A program made the translations under genes and the position numbers. Below the pieces are notes generated by a model. The model did not search any database, was not told the origin of the DNA, and was given only the letters and a program-made list of their open reading frames with translations. Positions 1 to 4,471 of a stretch of DNA of 6,907 nucleotides are shown piece by piece; within the stretch, counting starts at the first letter, position 1; each line of letters begins with the position of its first letter. Source of the DNA: Caldifarciminota bacterium (GTDB lineage Bacteria; Hydrothermota; Hydrothermia; B15-G9; WFZT01); NCBI GenBank assembly GCA_026991055.1, contig JALXCE010000116.1:1-6907 (forward strand), written 5' to 3'.

Positions 1-780
1 GAGCCCAGGGCCATTTACTGCGGGGAGGCGGATATCTATACTCCTGTGGATATTGGATGCAGTGCCAAACGTGAATTTGAGAGCTATTCGGCCCTACTCG
101 ATTTCTACTTCGGGAAAATCAGGGAAGAAGCAGCGGCGCGCAGAGAAAAGGAAGACCCCATCCTCCGTCAGCTTGAGAAGGTGAAGGACTACGAGAAATA
201 CAGAATCGTAGGAGAAAAGCTCCTTGCCGGGGATTTTGAAGAGCACGATGGTAAAGCCCTGCTCAAAATGGAAGGTGAATTGATAGAGATTCCCATCAAG
301 GGCAAAATTTCTGAAACGGCCGAAGAGTATTTCAAAAAATACCGGCGATACAAGAGGGGATATGAAAAACTCCTTGAGAAGCTTGGTGAAAAGGCAGAAA
401 AGGTTGAAAGTGCCTCGAAGGAAGAAGATGTGTATGAACCTTTTGAGAAGTTTGTCTCACCTGGAGGTTTTCTCGTTTATCGTGGCAAGAACGCCCGGGG
501 CAACGAGTATATAACGTTCCATCTTGCATCTCCTGAAGATTATTTTCTTCACGTTGAGGATTCGCCAGGTTCACACGTTATAATTAAATCTGGCAGAGCC
601 GATGTTGGTGATGAAGACCTTGAATTTGCCGCGAGACTTGCTCTTGAGCGAAGTAAAAAATCAAAGGACATGAAAGGAACCGTCCTTGTGACCAGAAAGA
701 AGTATGTTAAGAGAGGCGAAAACCCCGGCCAGGTTCTGCTTATTAAAATTCTAAAAACCATAGAGGTGAGGCTCAAATGA
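1..780 (+). CDS. rqcH: RqcH/NFACT-family ribosome quality control protein, C-terminal part (5' end outside window)
   Basis: The reading frame is open from base 1, giving 259 residues. Bacterial NFACT proteins are usually about 550-580 residues, so roughly the last 45% is present. Visible parts in order: the end of NFACT-N (ALLDFYF near nt 94-114); a charged helical, coiled-coil-like middle with the family pattern ETAEEYFKKYRRYKRG near nt 313-360; and the NFACT-R (DUF814) domain from about nt 457, with YRGKNARGNEY, FLHVEDSPGSHVII (about nt 547-588) and a basic tail. In characterised bacteria RqcH binds obstructed 50S subunits carrying peptidyl-tRNA and directs C-terminal alanine tailing. The N-terminal catalytic-site residues that separate true RqcH from other NFACT proteins are not in the window, so the activity is inferred from family. 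The internal GTG at 46 is not a credible start because homology continues upstream of it. The stop overlaps the plsC start in ATGA, so this gene is upstream in the same operon. Confidence 0.88.
   Translation, partial: EPRAIYCGEADIYTPVDIGCSAKREFESYSALLDFYFGKIREEAAARREKEDPILRQLEKVKDYEKYRIVGEKLLAGDFEEHDGKALLKMEGELIEIPIKGKISETAEEYFKKYRRYKRGYEKLLEKLGEKAEKVESASKEEDVYEPFEKFVSPGGFLVYRGKNARGNEYITFHLASPEDYFLHVEDSPGSHVIIKSGRADVGDEDLEFAARLALERSKKSKDMKGTVLVTRKKYVKRGENPGQVLLIKILKTIEVRLK
763..769 (+). promoter_or_regulatory. Shine-Dalgarno of plsC
   Basis: GAGGTGA lies within the end of the upstream NFACT gene, 7 nt before the plsC ATG at 777. It is a 7-base match to the usual anti-SD complement and fixes the plsC start at the ATGA overlap. 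It contrasts with the SD-less starts of the first genes of transcription units further along the window. Confidence 0.8.
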
Positions 781-1496
781 AGAAAATTTTGCTTGCCATT
801 TACAGAGTTTACATCTATACCGTTATAGTGGTCTCGACCATAATCCTGTTTGGCCTGATTTTCCCAATAATTTTGCCATTTGATAAATCAGGAAAGATTT
901 CTTTGAGACTTGGTATCATCTGGCTTTCTATTATTCGGAAAGCAAGCTTTTTGCGGGTGAAGGTGAGATATGAGTACCCTGTGGATTTCAGCCGGAGTTA
1001 CGTAGTCGTTACCAATCACAGAAGTCACTACGATGTGGTTGCGCTTTCTACACTTCCCTTCAAAGCCGTGAAGCCTGTTGCCAAAAAAGAGCTTACAAAA
1101 ACCCCTCTATTCGGATGGTATCTCAAGAAAGTCTCTATAGTGATTGATAGAAATGCTCCCAGAGGTGTGGCCTACGAAAAGATTAAAGCTCAGATGGACA
1201 GACTCAAAAAGGACGGTTTCTCAGTTTTAATTTTTCCTGAAGGAACAAGGGGGCGTGGAAGCGAGCTCCTTTCCCTTAAGACAGGTGCCTTCAGGCTGGC
1301 TCTGGAGCATGGACTTCCACTTTTGCCCATCACAATAAAGGGAACAGAGAAAATCCTTCCCCGTGGGAGCCTCGCAATTACGCCGGGCACAGTAGAGCTT
1401 GTAATCCATAAACCTATAGAAATAGAGGGAATTACTGATTACAAAGAGCTTGCTCGCATGTTTAAGGAGATCGTGGAAACGGAGCTTAAGAAGTGA
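777..1496 (+). CDS. plsC: 1-acyl-sn-glycerol-3-phosphate acyltransferase (PlsC/LPLAT family)
   Basis: This 239-residue protein has the normal length for the family. A hydrophobic N-terminal segment (about residues 4-33) would anchor it at the inner membrane. The acyltransferase motifs are all present: NHRSHYD at 80-86 (catalytic H-X4-D, His81 and Asp86), IDRNAPRG at 123-130 (motif II region), FPEGTRGRG at 153-161 followed by KTGAF at 168-172 (motif III), and LPITI at 183-187 (motif IV). The expected reaction is transfer of an acyl group to lysophosphatidic acid to make phosphatidic acid. A related lysophospholipid or lipid A-type acyltransferase cannot be excluded from motifs alone. The ATG at 777 is supported by the SD at 763-769 and by the 4-base overlap with the preceding stop. 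It overlaps kdsB by GTGA at its 3' end, so envelope lipid and LPS precursor genes are co-translated. Confidence 0.93.
   Translation: MKKILLAIYRVYIYTVIVVSTIILFGLIFPIILPFDKSGKISLRLGIIWLSIIRKASFLRVKVRYEYPVDFSRSYVVVTNHRSHYDVVALSTLPFKAVKPVAKKELTKTPLFGWYLKKVSIVIDRNAPRGVAYEKIKAQMDRLKKDGFSVLIFPEGTRGRGSELLSLKTGAFRLALEHGLPLLPITIKGTEKILPRGSLAITPGTVELVIHKPIEIEGITDYKELARMFKEIVETELKK
1481..1484 (+). promoter_or_regulatory. Shine-Dalgarno of kdsB
   Basis: GGAG lies in the end of plsC, 8 nt before the GTG at 1493. It supports GTG as the kdsB start rather than a later codon. The GTGA stop/start overlap suggests that ribosomes finishing plsC reinitiate here. Confidence 0.65.
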
Positions 1497-2206
1497 AGGT
1501 TCTAACTGTTATCCCTGCAAGGATTGGCTCTACACGATTCCCGCGAAAACCCCTTGCCCCAATTTTAGGTAAGCCCATGGTCAGATGGGTTGTGGAAGGG
1601 GCACTGAAGAGTAAGCTCTCCGAGGTAATGGTTGCCACAGACAGCAGAGAAATTTGTGAGGTAATAGATGATCTTGTCCCCTGCGAAATTACACCATCTG
1701 ATTTGCCTTCTGGTACGGATCGAGTGGCTTTTGTGGCATCAAAATTTCCCCATGAAATAATCGTTAATCTCCAGGGAGACGAGCCCTTGATAGACGGCAA
1801 AATAATTGATGAGCTCGTCAATGAAATGGATGACGAGACTGAGATTGTTACGCCCGTTAAAGAAGTCAAAAAAAATGAAGTGGAATCTCCAGGAGCCGTC
1901 TGCGTGGTAACAGATAGGAATGGATATGCCCTCTATTTCTCCCGCTCAATTATCCCTTTTTACCGGGAGAGGATGGAAGAGAAGTATCTGAAGCACATTG
2001 GCATCTATGTGTTCTGGCGGAAATCACTTTTGAAATTTGTTTCTCTGCCTCAGGGGAGACTTGAGAGGATTGAAAAACTCGAGCAACTCAGGGCGCTAGA
2101 AAATGGCATGAATATAAAGGTTGTCCGTGTGAATTACGAGAGTATCCCTGTGGATTATCCTGAGGATATTGAGAAGATCGAGAGAATTCTCAAATCCTCT
2201 CGCTAA
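1493..2206 (+). CDS. kdsB: 3-deoxy-manno-octulosonate cytidylyltransferase (CMP-KDO synthetase)
   Basis: The enzyme activates KDO with CTP to CMP-KDO in the cytoplasm, the donor for the inner core of LPS. The 237 residues compare with about 245-250 in well-known KdsB proteins. Diagnostic motifs: the CTP-binding signature IPARIGSTRFPRKPL at 7-21, ATDSREI at 48-54, PSGTDR at 72-77, LQGDEPLI at 93-100 (Asp96 a likely metal ligand), GYALYFSRSIIP at 144-155, KHIGIYVF at 167-174, LERIEKLEQLRALENG at 190-205 and VDYPEDIEKI at 220-229 (Asp221 a likely second metal ligand). The loop that in E. coli reads FNPNAVKVV is VESPGAVCVV here, a modest divergence; use of a related sugar such as an amino-KDO is possible but unsupported. 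The GTG start overlaps the plsC stop. It is the last gene of the operon, and its final 17 bases overlap the end of the convergent DUF3343 gene. Confidence 0.93.
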   Translation: MKVLTVIPARIGSTRFPRKPLAPILGKPMVRWVVEGALKSKLSEVMVATDSREICEVIDDLVPCEITPSDLPSGTDRVAFVASKFPHEIIVNLQGDEPLIDGKIIDELVNEMDDETEIVTPVKEVKKNEVESPGAVCVVTDRNGYALYFSRSIIPFYRERMEEKYLKHIGIYVFWRKSLLKFVSLPQGRLERIEKLEQLRALENGMNIKVVRVNYESIPVDYPEDIEKIERILKSSR

Positions 2207-2213
2207 ATTTTTT
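2179..2213 (+). terminator. weak candidate intrinsic terminator at the end of kdsB
   Basis: CGAGAG (2179-2184) can pair with CTCTCG (2197-2202) around a 12-nt loop. Five bases later there is a run of six T (2208-2213). The hairpin sits inside the last codons of kdsB and the convergent gene. The stem is only 6 bp and the T run is offset, so this is a weak call, but there is no other room for a terminator between the convergent genes. On the minus strand the hairpin is not followed by a T run. Confidence 0.33.
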
Positions 2214-2525
2214 ATCCTTCCTTCGAAATACTCCGATGAGCCTCAGCCCTCGGGACATTTCCAGTACCTTTTTGAGATTCCTCTCGTCGGTCAAAATGGC
2301 AACTCCACACTCCTCTTTGATCTCATCTGGTACGGGAACGGGAACACCGTATCGCCCGGCCTTTTTTATTCCTTCAATACCATCCTCGATGGAATCGTAA
2401 GCCACACAAACATTCAACTTTTTATACTTTCCAGTGAGCTTTGCGAAGTAATAATTTATGTGGAGCCTGATTCCAAGGGGGAGATGTGGAAGATTGCGAA
2501 TGAAATTTCGAAGATTAATTCTCAT
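2190..2525 (-). CDS. DUF3343 / putative Se/S carrier-like small protein
   Basis: The 111-residue product has a C-terminal 70-75 residues that fit the DUF3343 (putative Se/S carrier-like) pattern: VCVAYDSIEDGIEGIKKAG at 39-57, then PVPVPDEIKEECGVAI at 62-77, matching the family consensus of Pro-Val-Pro-x-x-Ile followed by Ser/Glu-Cys-Gly. Cys73 is the conserved cysteine thought to carry sulfur or selenium; that role is inferred from relatives near selenium and cysteine-desulfurase genes and is not well proven. The first 36 residues (basic, hydrophobic) are extra. ATG 2525 is favoured by a -10 box 7 nt upstream and an in-frame stop six codons upstream. TTG 2417 would give a 75-residue protein of typical family length and is the alternative. 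It lies 39 nt after the MFS gene on the same strand, with its own candidate promoter. The tail overlaps kdsB antisense by 17 nt. An overlapping plus-strand open frame here lacks recognisable motifs. Confidence 0.72.
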   Translation of the reverse strand: MRINLRNFIRNLPHLPLGIRLHINYYFAKLTGKYKKLNVCVAYDSIEDGIEGIKKAGRYGVPVPVPDEIKEECGVAILTDERNLKKVLEMSRGLRLIGVFRRKDKKFSERI

Positions 2526-2532
2526 CGTTCTA

Positions 2533-2561
2533 ATGATATATTAACATCAACTCGGACGCAA
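2533..2561 (-). promoter_or_regulatory. candidate promoter for leaderless DUF3343 mRNA
   Basis: Read on the minus strand: -35 TTGCGT (2561-2556), 17-bp spacer, -10 TATCAT (2538-2533), then exactly 7 nt to ATG at 2525. A start site at the usual distance falls on or next to the A of the ATG. There is no Shine-Dalgarno sequence between. The -35 overlaps none of the MFS stop codon at 2567-2565, so the gene could also be reached by readthrough from MFS. Confidence 0.5.
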
Positions 2562-2564
2562 TAA

Positions 2565-3737
2565 TTAAGCGGGTGTGTGCTTTATGCCAGAGGCCTTGAG
2601 ATATGTGAGCAGTCCCAGCCCCACGAGGAAGGCCGCAAAGAGGCTTGCACTTATTAAAAGAAAAACAGATTGAATGCCAAATCTGTCCGCAAGGTATCCG
2701 CCAACGGAAACGGCCAGGGACCCGATTCCAAAATTTAGGAAAAAGGTTATGCCGTAAAAACGGCCCCTGAATTCCGAGGATGTGTAAAGTGCTATGAGGC
2801 GATTAGAAAGTGGCTGAAACCCAAAGTACATGAGGGAAAATCCAATGGTGGTGTAAAGAACCAGGCTGCCACTTGCAAAGTAAGTGGCAAGCAAAAATGG
2901 AAAGCTGAAAAATGTCACCGCCACGTAGAATATTTCTCTCTTCTCACTCTCGGCGAGCTTACCGCCTATCATTTGACCGACTATTCCGCTCAATAGAACG
3001 AGGGTTGAGTAGAGGCCACCCTTCACCAGTGCCCCGCCAGCTTTTTCTGTAAAGAAAGAGGGCAGATAGGTCACGAATCCACGGTATGTAAACCCGTTTA
3101 GGGCTCCGAATGTTAGAATAAATAAAAGCGGAATGAGAAGGAACCCTTTCTCGGTGCTGCTCGAGCTCTTTTCTCTTTTGCCGGAGAATTTCCCCTCCAC
3201 GGCAAATTTGATAAGAATGATTGAATAAACTCCTGCCGCGATTGCAAGAACAAGAATAGCGCCTCTCCATCCGAGGAGTGCGGTCAGGCCAGAGATGGTT
3301 ACAGGCGTCAATGCAACGCTCAAAGTTCCAAAAACTCCCATAATCCCGAGAGCTGTGCCCGGTTCTTCAATATTTAACGTCACAAAAGAGTATCCTGCAG
3401 GGTGGAAGAGGCTTGCGAAAATTCCAAGCAGGATAAACCCGGCTATTACCAGGTGAAATCCCGGTGCAAAAAAGATGAAAAGGAGAGAGAAAGTTGCGCC
3501 AATGGCATAAATTCGGATTACTTTCAAGGCACCTATTCTATCGATTAGAAATCCTGAGATTGGCGCCCCAAGTCCAAAAACAAAGTAGATGATGTTACCG
3601 GTTAACCCGATTTTTGTGTAGTTGATCGAATAAATTGATTTAAAGACCGGAATGAGAACAGAGAATGACAGGATGAAGAAGTGATCGAGGAAGTGACCGA
3701 GAATAGCCACAATGAGAACATTTAGCTTTTCCTTCAT
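2565..3737 (-). CDS. major facilitator superfamily (MFS) transporter, 12 TM
   Basis: From ATG 3737 the product is 390 residues, the normal MFS length, with about 12 hydrophobic segments in two halves separated by a charged, serine-rich cytoplasmic loop (about 180-198). MFS motif A is visible as GFLIDRIGALKV at 62-73, and a degenerate second copy is GGKLAESEKR at 258-267. GHFLDHFF at 14-21 and ASLFHPAGYS at 108-117 resemble the fosmidomycin-resistance-like (Fsr) branch of MFS exporters, but this is not enough to name a substrate. A TTG at 3761 would add eight residues, but that stretch contains the TATAAT -10 box, so ATG 3737 is preferred. The gene is divergent from the THEP1 NTPase across 103 bp and is followed on the same strand by the Se/S-carrier-like gene, which may be co-transcribed. 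Confidence 0.9.
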   Translation of the reverse strand: MKEKLNVLIVAILGHFLDHFFILSFSVLIPVFKSIYSINYTKIGLTGNIIYFVFGLGAPISGFLIDRIGALKVIRIYAIGATFSLLFIFFAPGFHLVIAGFILLGIFASLFHPAGYSFVTLNIEEPGTALGIMGVFGTLSVALTPVTISGLTALLGWRGAILVLAIAAGVYSIILIKFAVEGKFSGKREKSSSSTEKGFLLIPLLFILTFGALNGFTYRGFVTYLPSFFTEKAGGALVKGGLYSTLVLLSGIVGQMIGGKLAESEKREIFYVAVTFFSFPFLLATYFASGSLVLYTTIGFSLMYFGFQPLSNRLIALYTSSEFRGRFYGITFFLNFGIGSLAVSVGGYLADRFGIQSVFLLISASLFAAFLVGLGLLTYLKASGIKHTPA

Positions 3738-3744
3738 AATCGAG

Positions 3745-3773
3745 ATTATAGTACTCTCCAAAAGTCATGTCAC
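3745..3773 (-). promoter_or_regulatory. near-consensus promoter for leaderless MFS mRNA
   Basis: Read on the minus strand: -35 GTGACA (3773-3768, 5 of 6 to TTGACA), 17-bp spacer, perfect -10 TATAAT (3750-3745), then 7 nt to ATG 3737. Transcription is expected to start at or within a base or two of the start codon. No Shine-Dalgarno sequence precedes the ATG at normal spacing. This is the best all-round sigma-70-type match in the window and is the reason for rejecting the upstream TTG start. Confidence 0.68.
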
Positions 3774-3792
3774 ATAGTTCGTCTATGCGAAC
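3773..3792. repeat. nested inverted repeats between divergent promoters (possible operator)
   Basis: Two overlapping dyads share the same stretch: CATAG (3773-3777) with CTATG (3783-3787), and GTTCG (3777-3781) with CGAAC (3788-3792). They lie directly upstream of the MFS -35 box, whose last base they touch, and about 12 bp from the candidate -35 of the THEP1 gene. That position suits a regulator acting on one or both divergent genes. No regulator gene lies in the window. Short dyads occur by chance, so confidence is low. Confidence 0.35.
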
Positions 3793-3804
3793 AATTTTCT
3801 GGGG

Positions 3805-3833
3805 TTTCAAAATTACTCACCAGCCTGTATCAT
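3805..3833 (+). promoter_or_regulatory. candidate promoter for leaderless THEP1 NTPase mRNA
   Basis: The -10 TATCAT (3828-3833) ends exactly 7 nt before ATG 3841. At a 17-bp spacing upstream is TTTCAA (3805-3810), a poor -35. The -10 hexamer is identical to that of the DUF3343 gene and its distance to the ATG is the same. No Shine-Dalgarno sequence is present. Confidence rests mainly on this repeated geometry. Confidence 0.48.
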
Positions 3834-3840
3834 CCTGGTC

Positions 3841-4347
3841 ATGAAAACAATAATTTCAGGGGCACCGGGCACGGGTAAGACCACACTTATAAAAAAGCTA
3901 TACAAACTCAATCCACCCCTGTTTAGAGGATTCTGGACAGAGGAAATTAGAGAGCATGGAAAGCGTGTCGGATTTAGGATTGTGAGAACCGATGGAAAAT
4001 CCGGCATTCTTTCACATGTTGACCTCAATACCCCATACAAAGTTGGAAAATACAAAGTTGACATTGAGGGATTTGAGAGGCTCGTCATGCCGATTCTTAA
4101 AAATCCGAAGGGGATTCTCTTGATCGATGAAATAGGGAAGATGGAGCTTTTCTCAAAGAAGTTCCAGGAATTGATAGAGGCGATCATGTTTAAGAGTAAC
4201 GTAGATGTGGTTGCAACTATCCCGATTAAAGATGTTCATCCACTTGTTAAAAGGATCAGGAGAAAGTACAAACCCTTCGAGATCACTATGTCCAATAGAG
4301 ATACACTGTTTGAGTTTTTGAAAGACAGAATTTTCAAGCACAGGTGA
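3841..4347 (+). CDS. THEP1-family nucleoside-triphosphatase (P-loop NTPase)
   Basis: At 168 residues the protein has the usual size for the THEP1 (NTPase_1) family. The Walker A loop GAPGTGKTT is at 7-15 close to the N-terminus, GFWTEEIRE at 30-38, KRVGFRIV at 41-48, VGKYKVD at 68-74, the Walker B strand LLIDEIGKMEL at 93-103 (Asp96, Glu97), VVATIP at 123-128 and NRD at 152-154. All are family hallmarks. Characterised members, such as the Aquifex aeolicus protein and a human homologue, hydrolyse ATP, GTP and other NTPs slowly in vitro; the biological role is unsettled and may involve nucleotide or RNA metabolism. The protein should be cytosolic and single-domain. The start at 3841 gives the normal short lead into Walker A. 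It is transcribed away from the MFS gene and ends before a strong hairpin, so it appears monocistronic. Confidence 0.9.
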   Translation: MKTIISGAPGTGKTTLIKKLYKLNPPLFRGFWTEEIREHGKRVGFRIVRTDGKSGILSHVDLNTPYKVGKYKVDIEGFERLVMPILKNPKGILLIDEIGKMELFSKKFQELIEAIMFKSNVDVVATIPIKDVHPLVKRIRRKYKPFEITMSNRDTLFEFLKDRIFKHR

Positions 4348-4380
4348 GGGAGGAATATTTCGCCACATAAGCAGCAAGAC

Positions 4381-4417
4381 TCCCTCCTTTCCCGGGGGAG
4401 GAGAGGAGGGGAATTTT
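4381..4417 (+). terminator. intrinsic terminator after the THEP1 NTPase gene
   Basis: TCCCTCCTTTCC (4381-4392) pairs with GGAGAGGAGGGG (4400-4411), giving a 12-bp stem with two G-T type pairs and a 7-nt loop. AATTTT follows directly (T run 4414-4417). The strand asymmetry is marked: a pyrimidine arm is followed by a purine arm. It lies 33 nt after the stop and upstream of the lipoprotein promoter, so it would separate the two plus-strand transcription units. Confidence 0.7.
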
Positions 4418-4438
4418 CGAACGGGCTCTTCGGAAATT
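4412..4438. repeat. imperfect inverted repeat touching the lipoprotein -35 box
   Basis: AATTTTCG (4412-4419) and CGGAAATT (4431-4438) are inverted copies with one mismatch, separated by 11 nt. The right arm covers the first two bases of the TTGACA -35, so it could be an operator. The left arm includes the terminator T run, so the match may be incidental. Confidence 0.28.
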
Positions 4439-4465
4439 GACAGTGTTTAGGTATGCGGATAATAT
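4437..4465 (+). promoter_or_regulatory. promoter for leaderless lipoprotein mRNA
   Basis: A perfect -35 TTGACA (4437-4442), 17-bp spacer and -10 TAATAT (4460-4465) are followed by 6 nt to the ATG at 4472. The in-frame TAA at 4460-4462 excludes any earlier start. The transcript should begin at or next to the ATGATG pair with no room for a Shine-Dalgarno sequence. Confidence 0.66.
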
Positions 4466-4471
4466 GAAAAC

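Noticed and set aside
332..776. Minus-strand open frames under the NFACT gene, and similar antisense frames under plsC, kdsB and the lipoprotein
   Set aside because: Low-complexity shadow products without motifs, lying opposite genes with clear family signatures.
2182..2191. Perfect palindrome GAGAATTCTC at the end of kdsB as a regulatory site
   Set aside because: It lies within two overlapping coding regions, has no loop for a hairpin, and a 10-bp palindrome can arise by chance.
2169..2564. A 131-codon plus-strand open frame starting inside kdsB and running to the end of the MFS gene
   Set aside because: Its product has no recognisable motifs, while the opposite strand encodes a clear DUF3343 pattern with the conserved Cys-Gly. 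It also lacks a promoter or Shine-Dalgarno sequence and starts in the kdsB coding region.
3738..3761. TTG at 3761 as the MFS start
   Set aside because: The extra eight codons contain a perfect TATAAT placed 17 bp from GTGACA, the mRNA would probably start downstream of the TTG, and no Shine-Dalgarno sequence precedes it.
4348..4358. GGGAGGAA just after the THEP1 stop as a ribosome binding site for a small gene
   Set aside because: No ATG, GTG or TTG lies at a usable distance downstream, and the region is better explained by the terminator structure.
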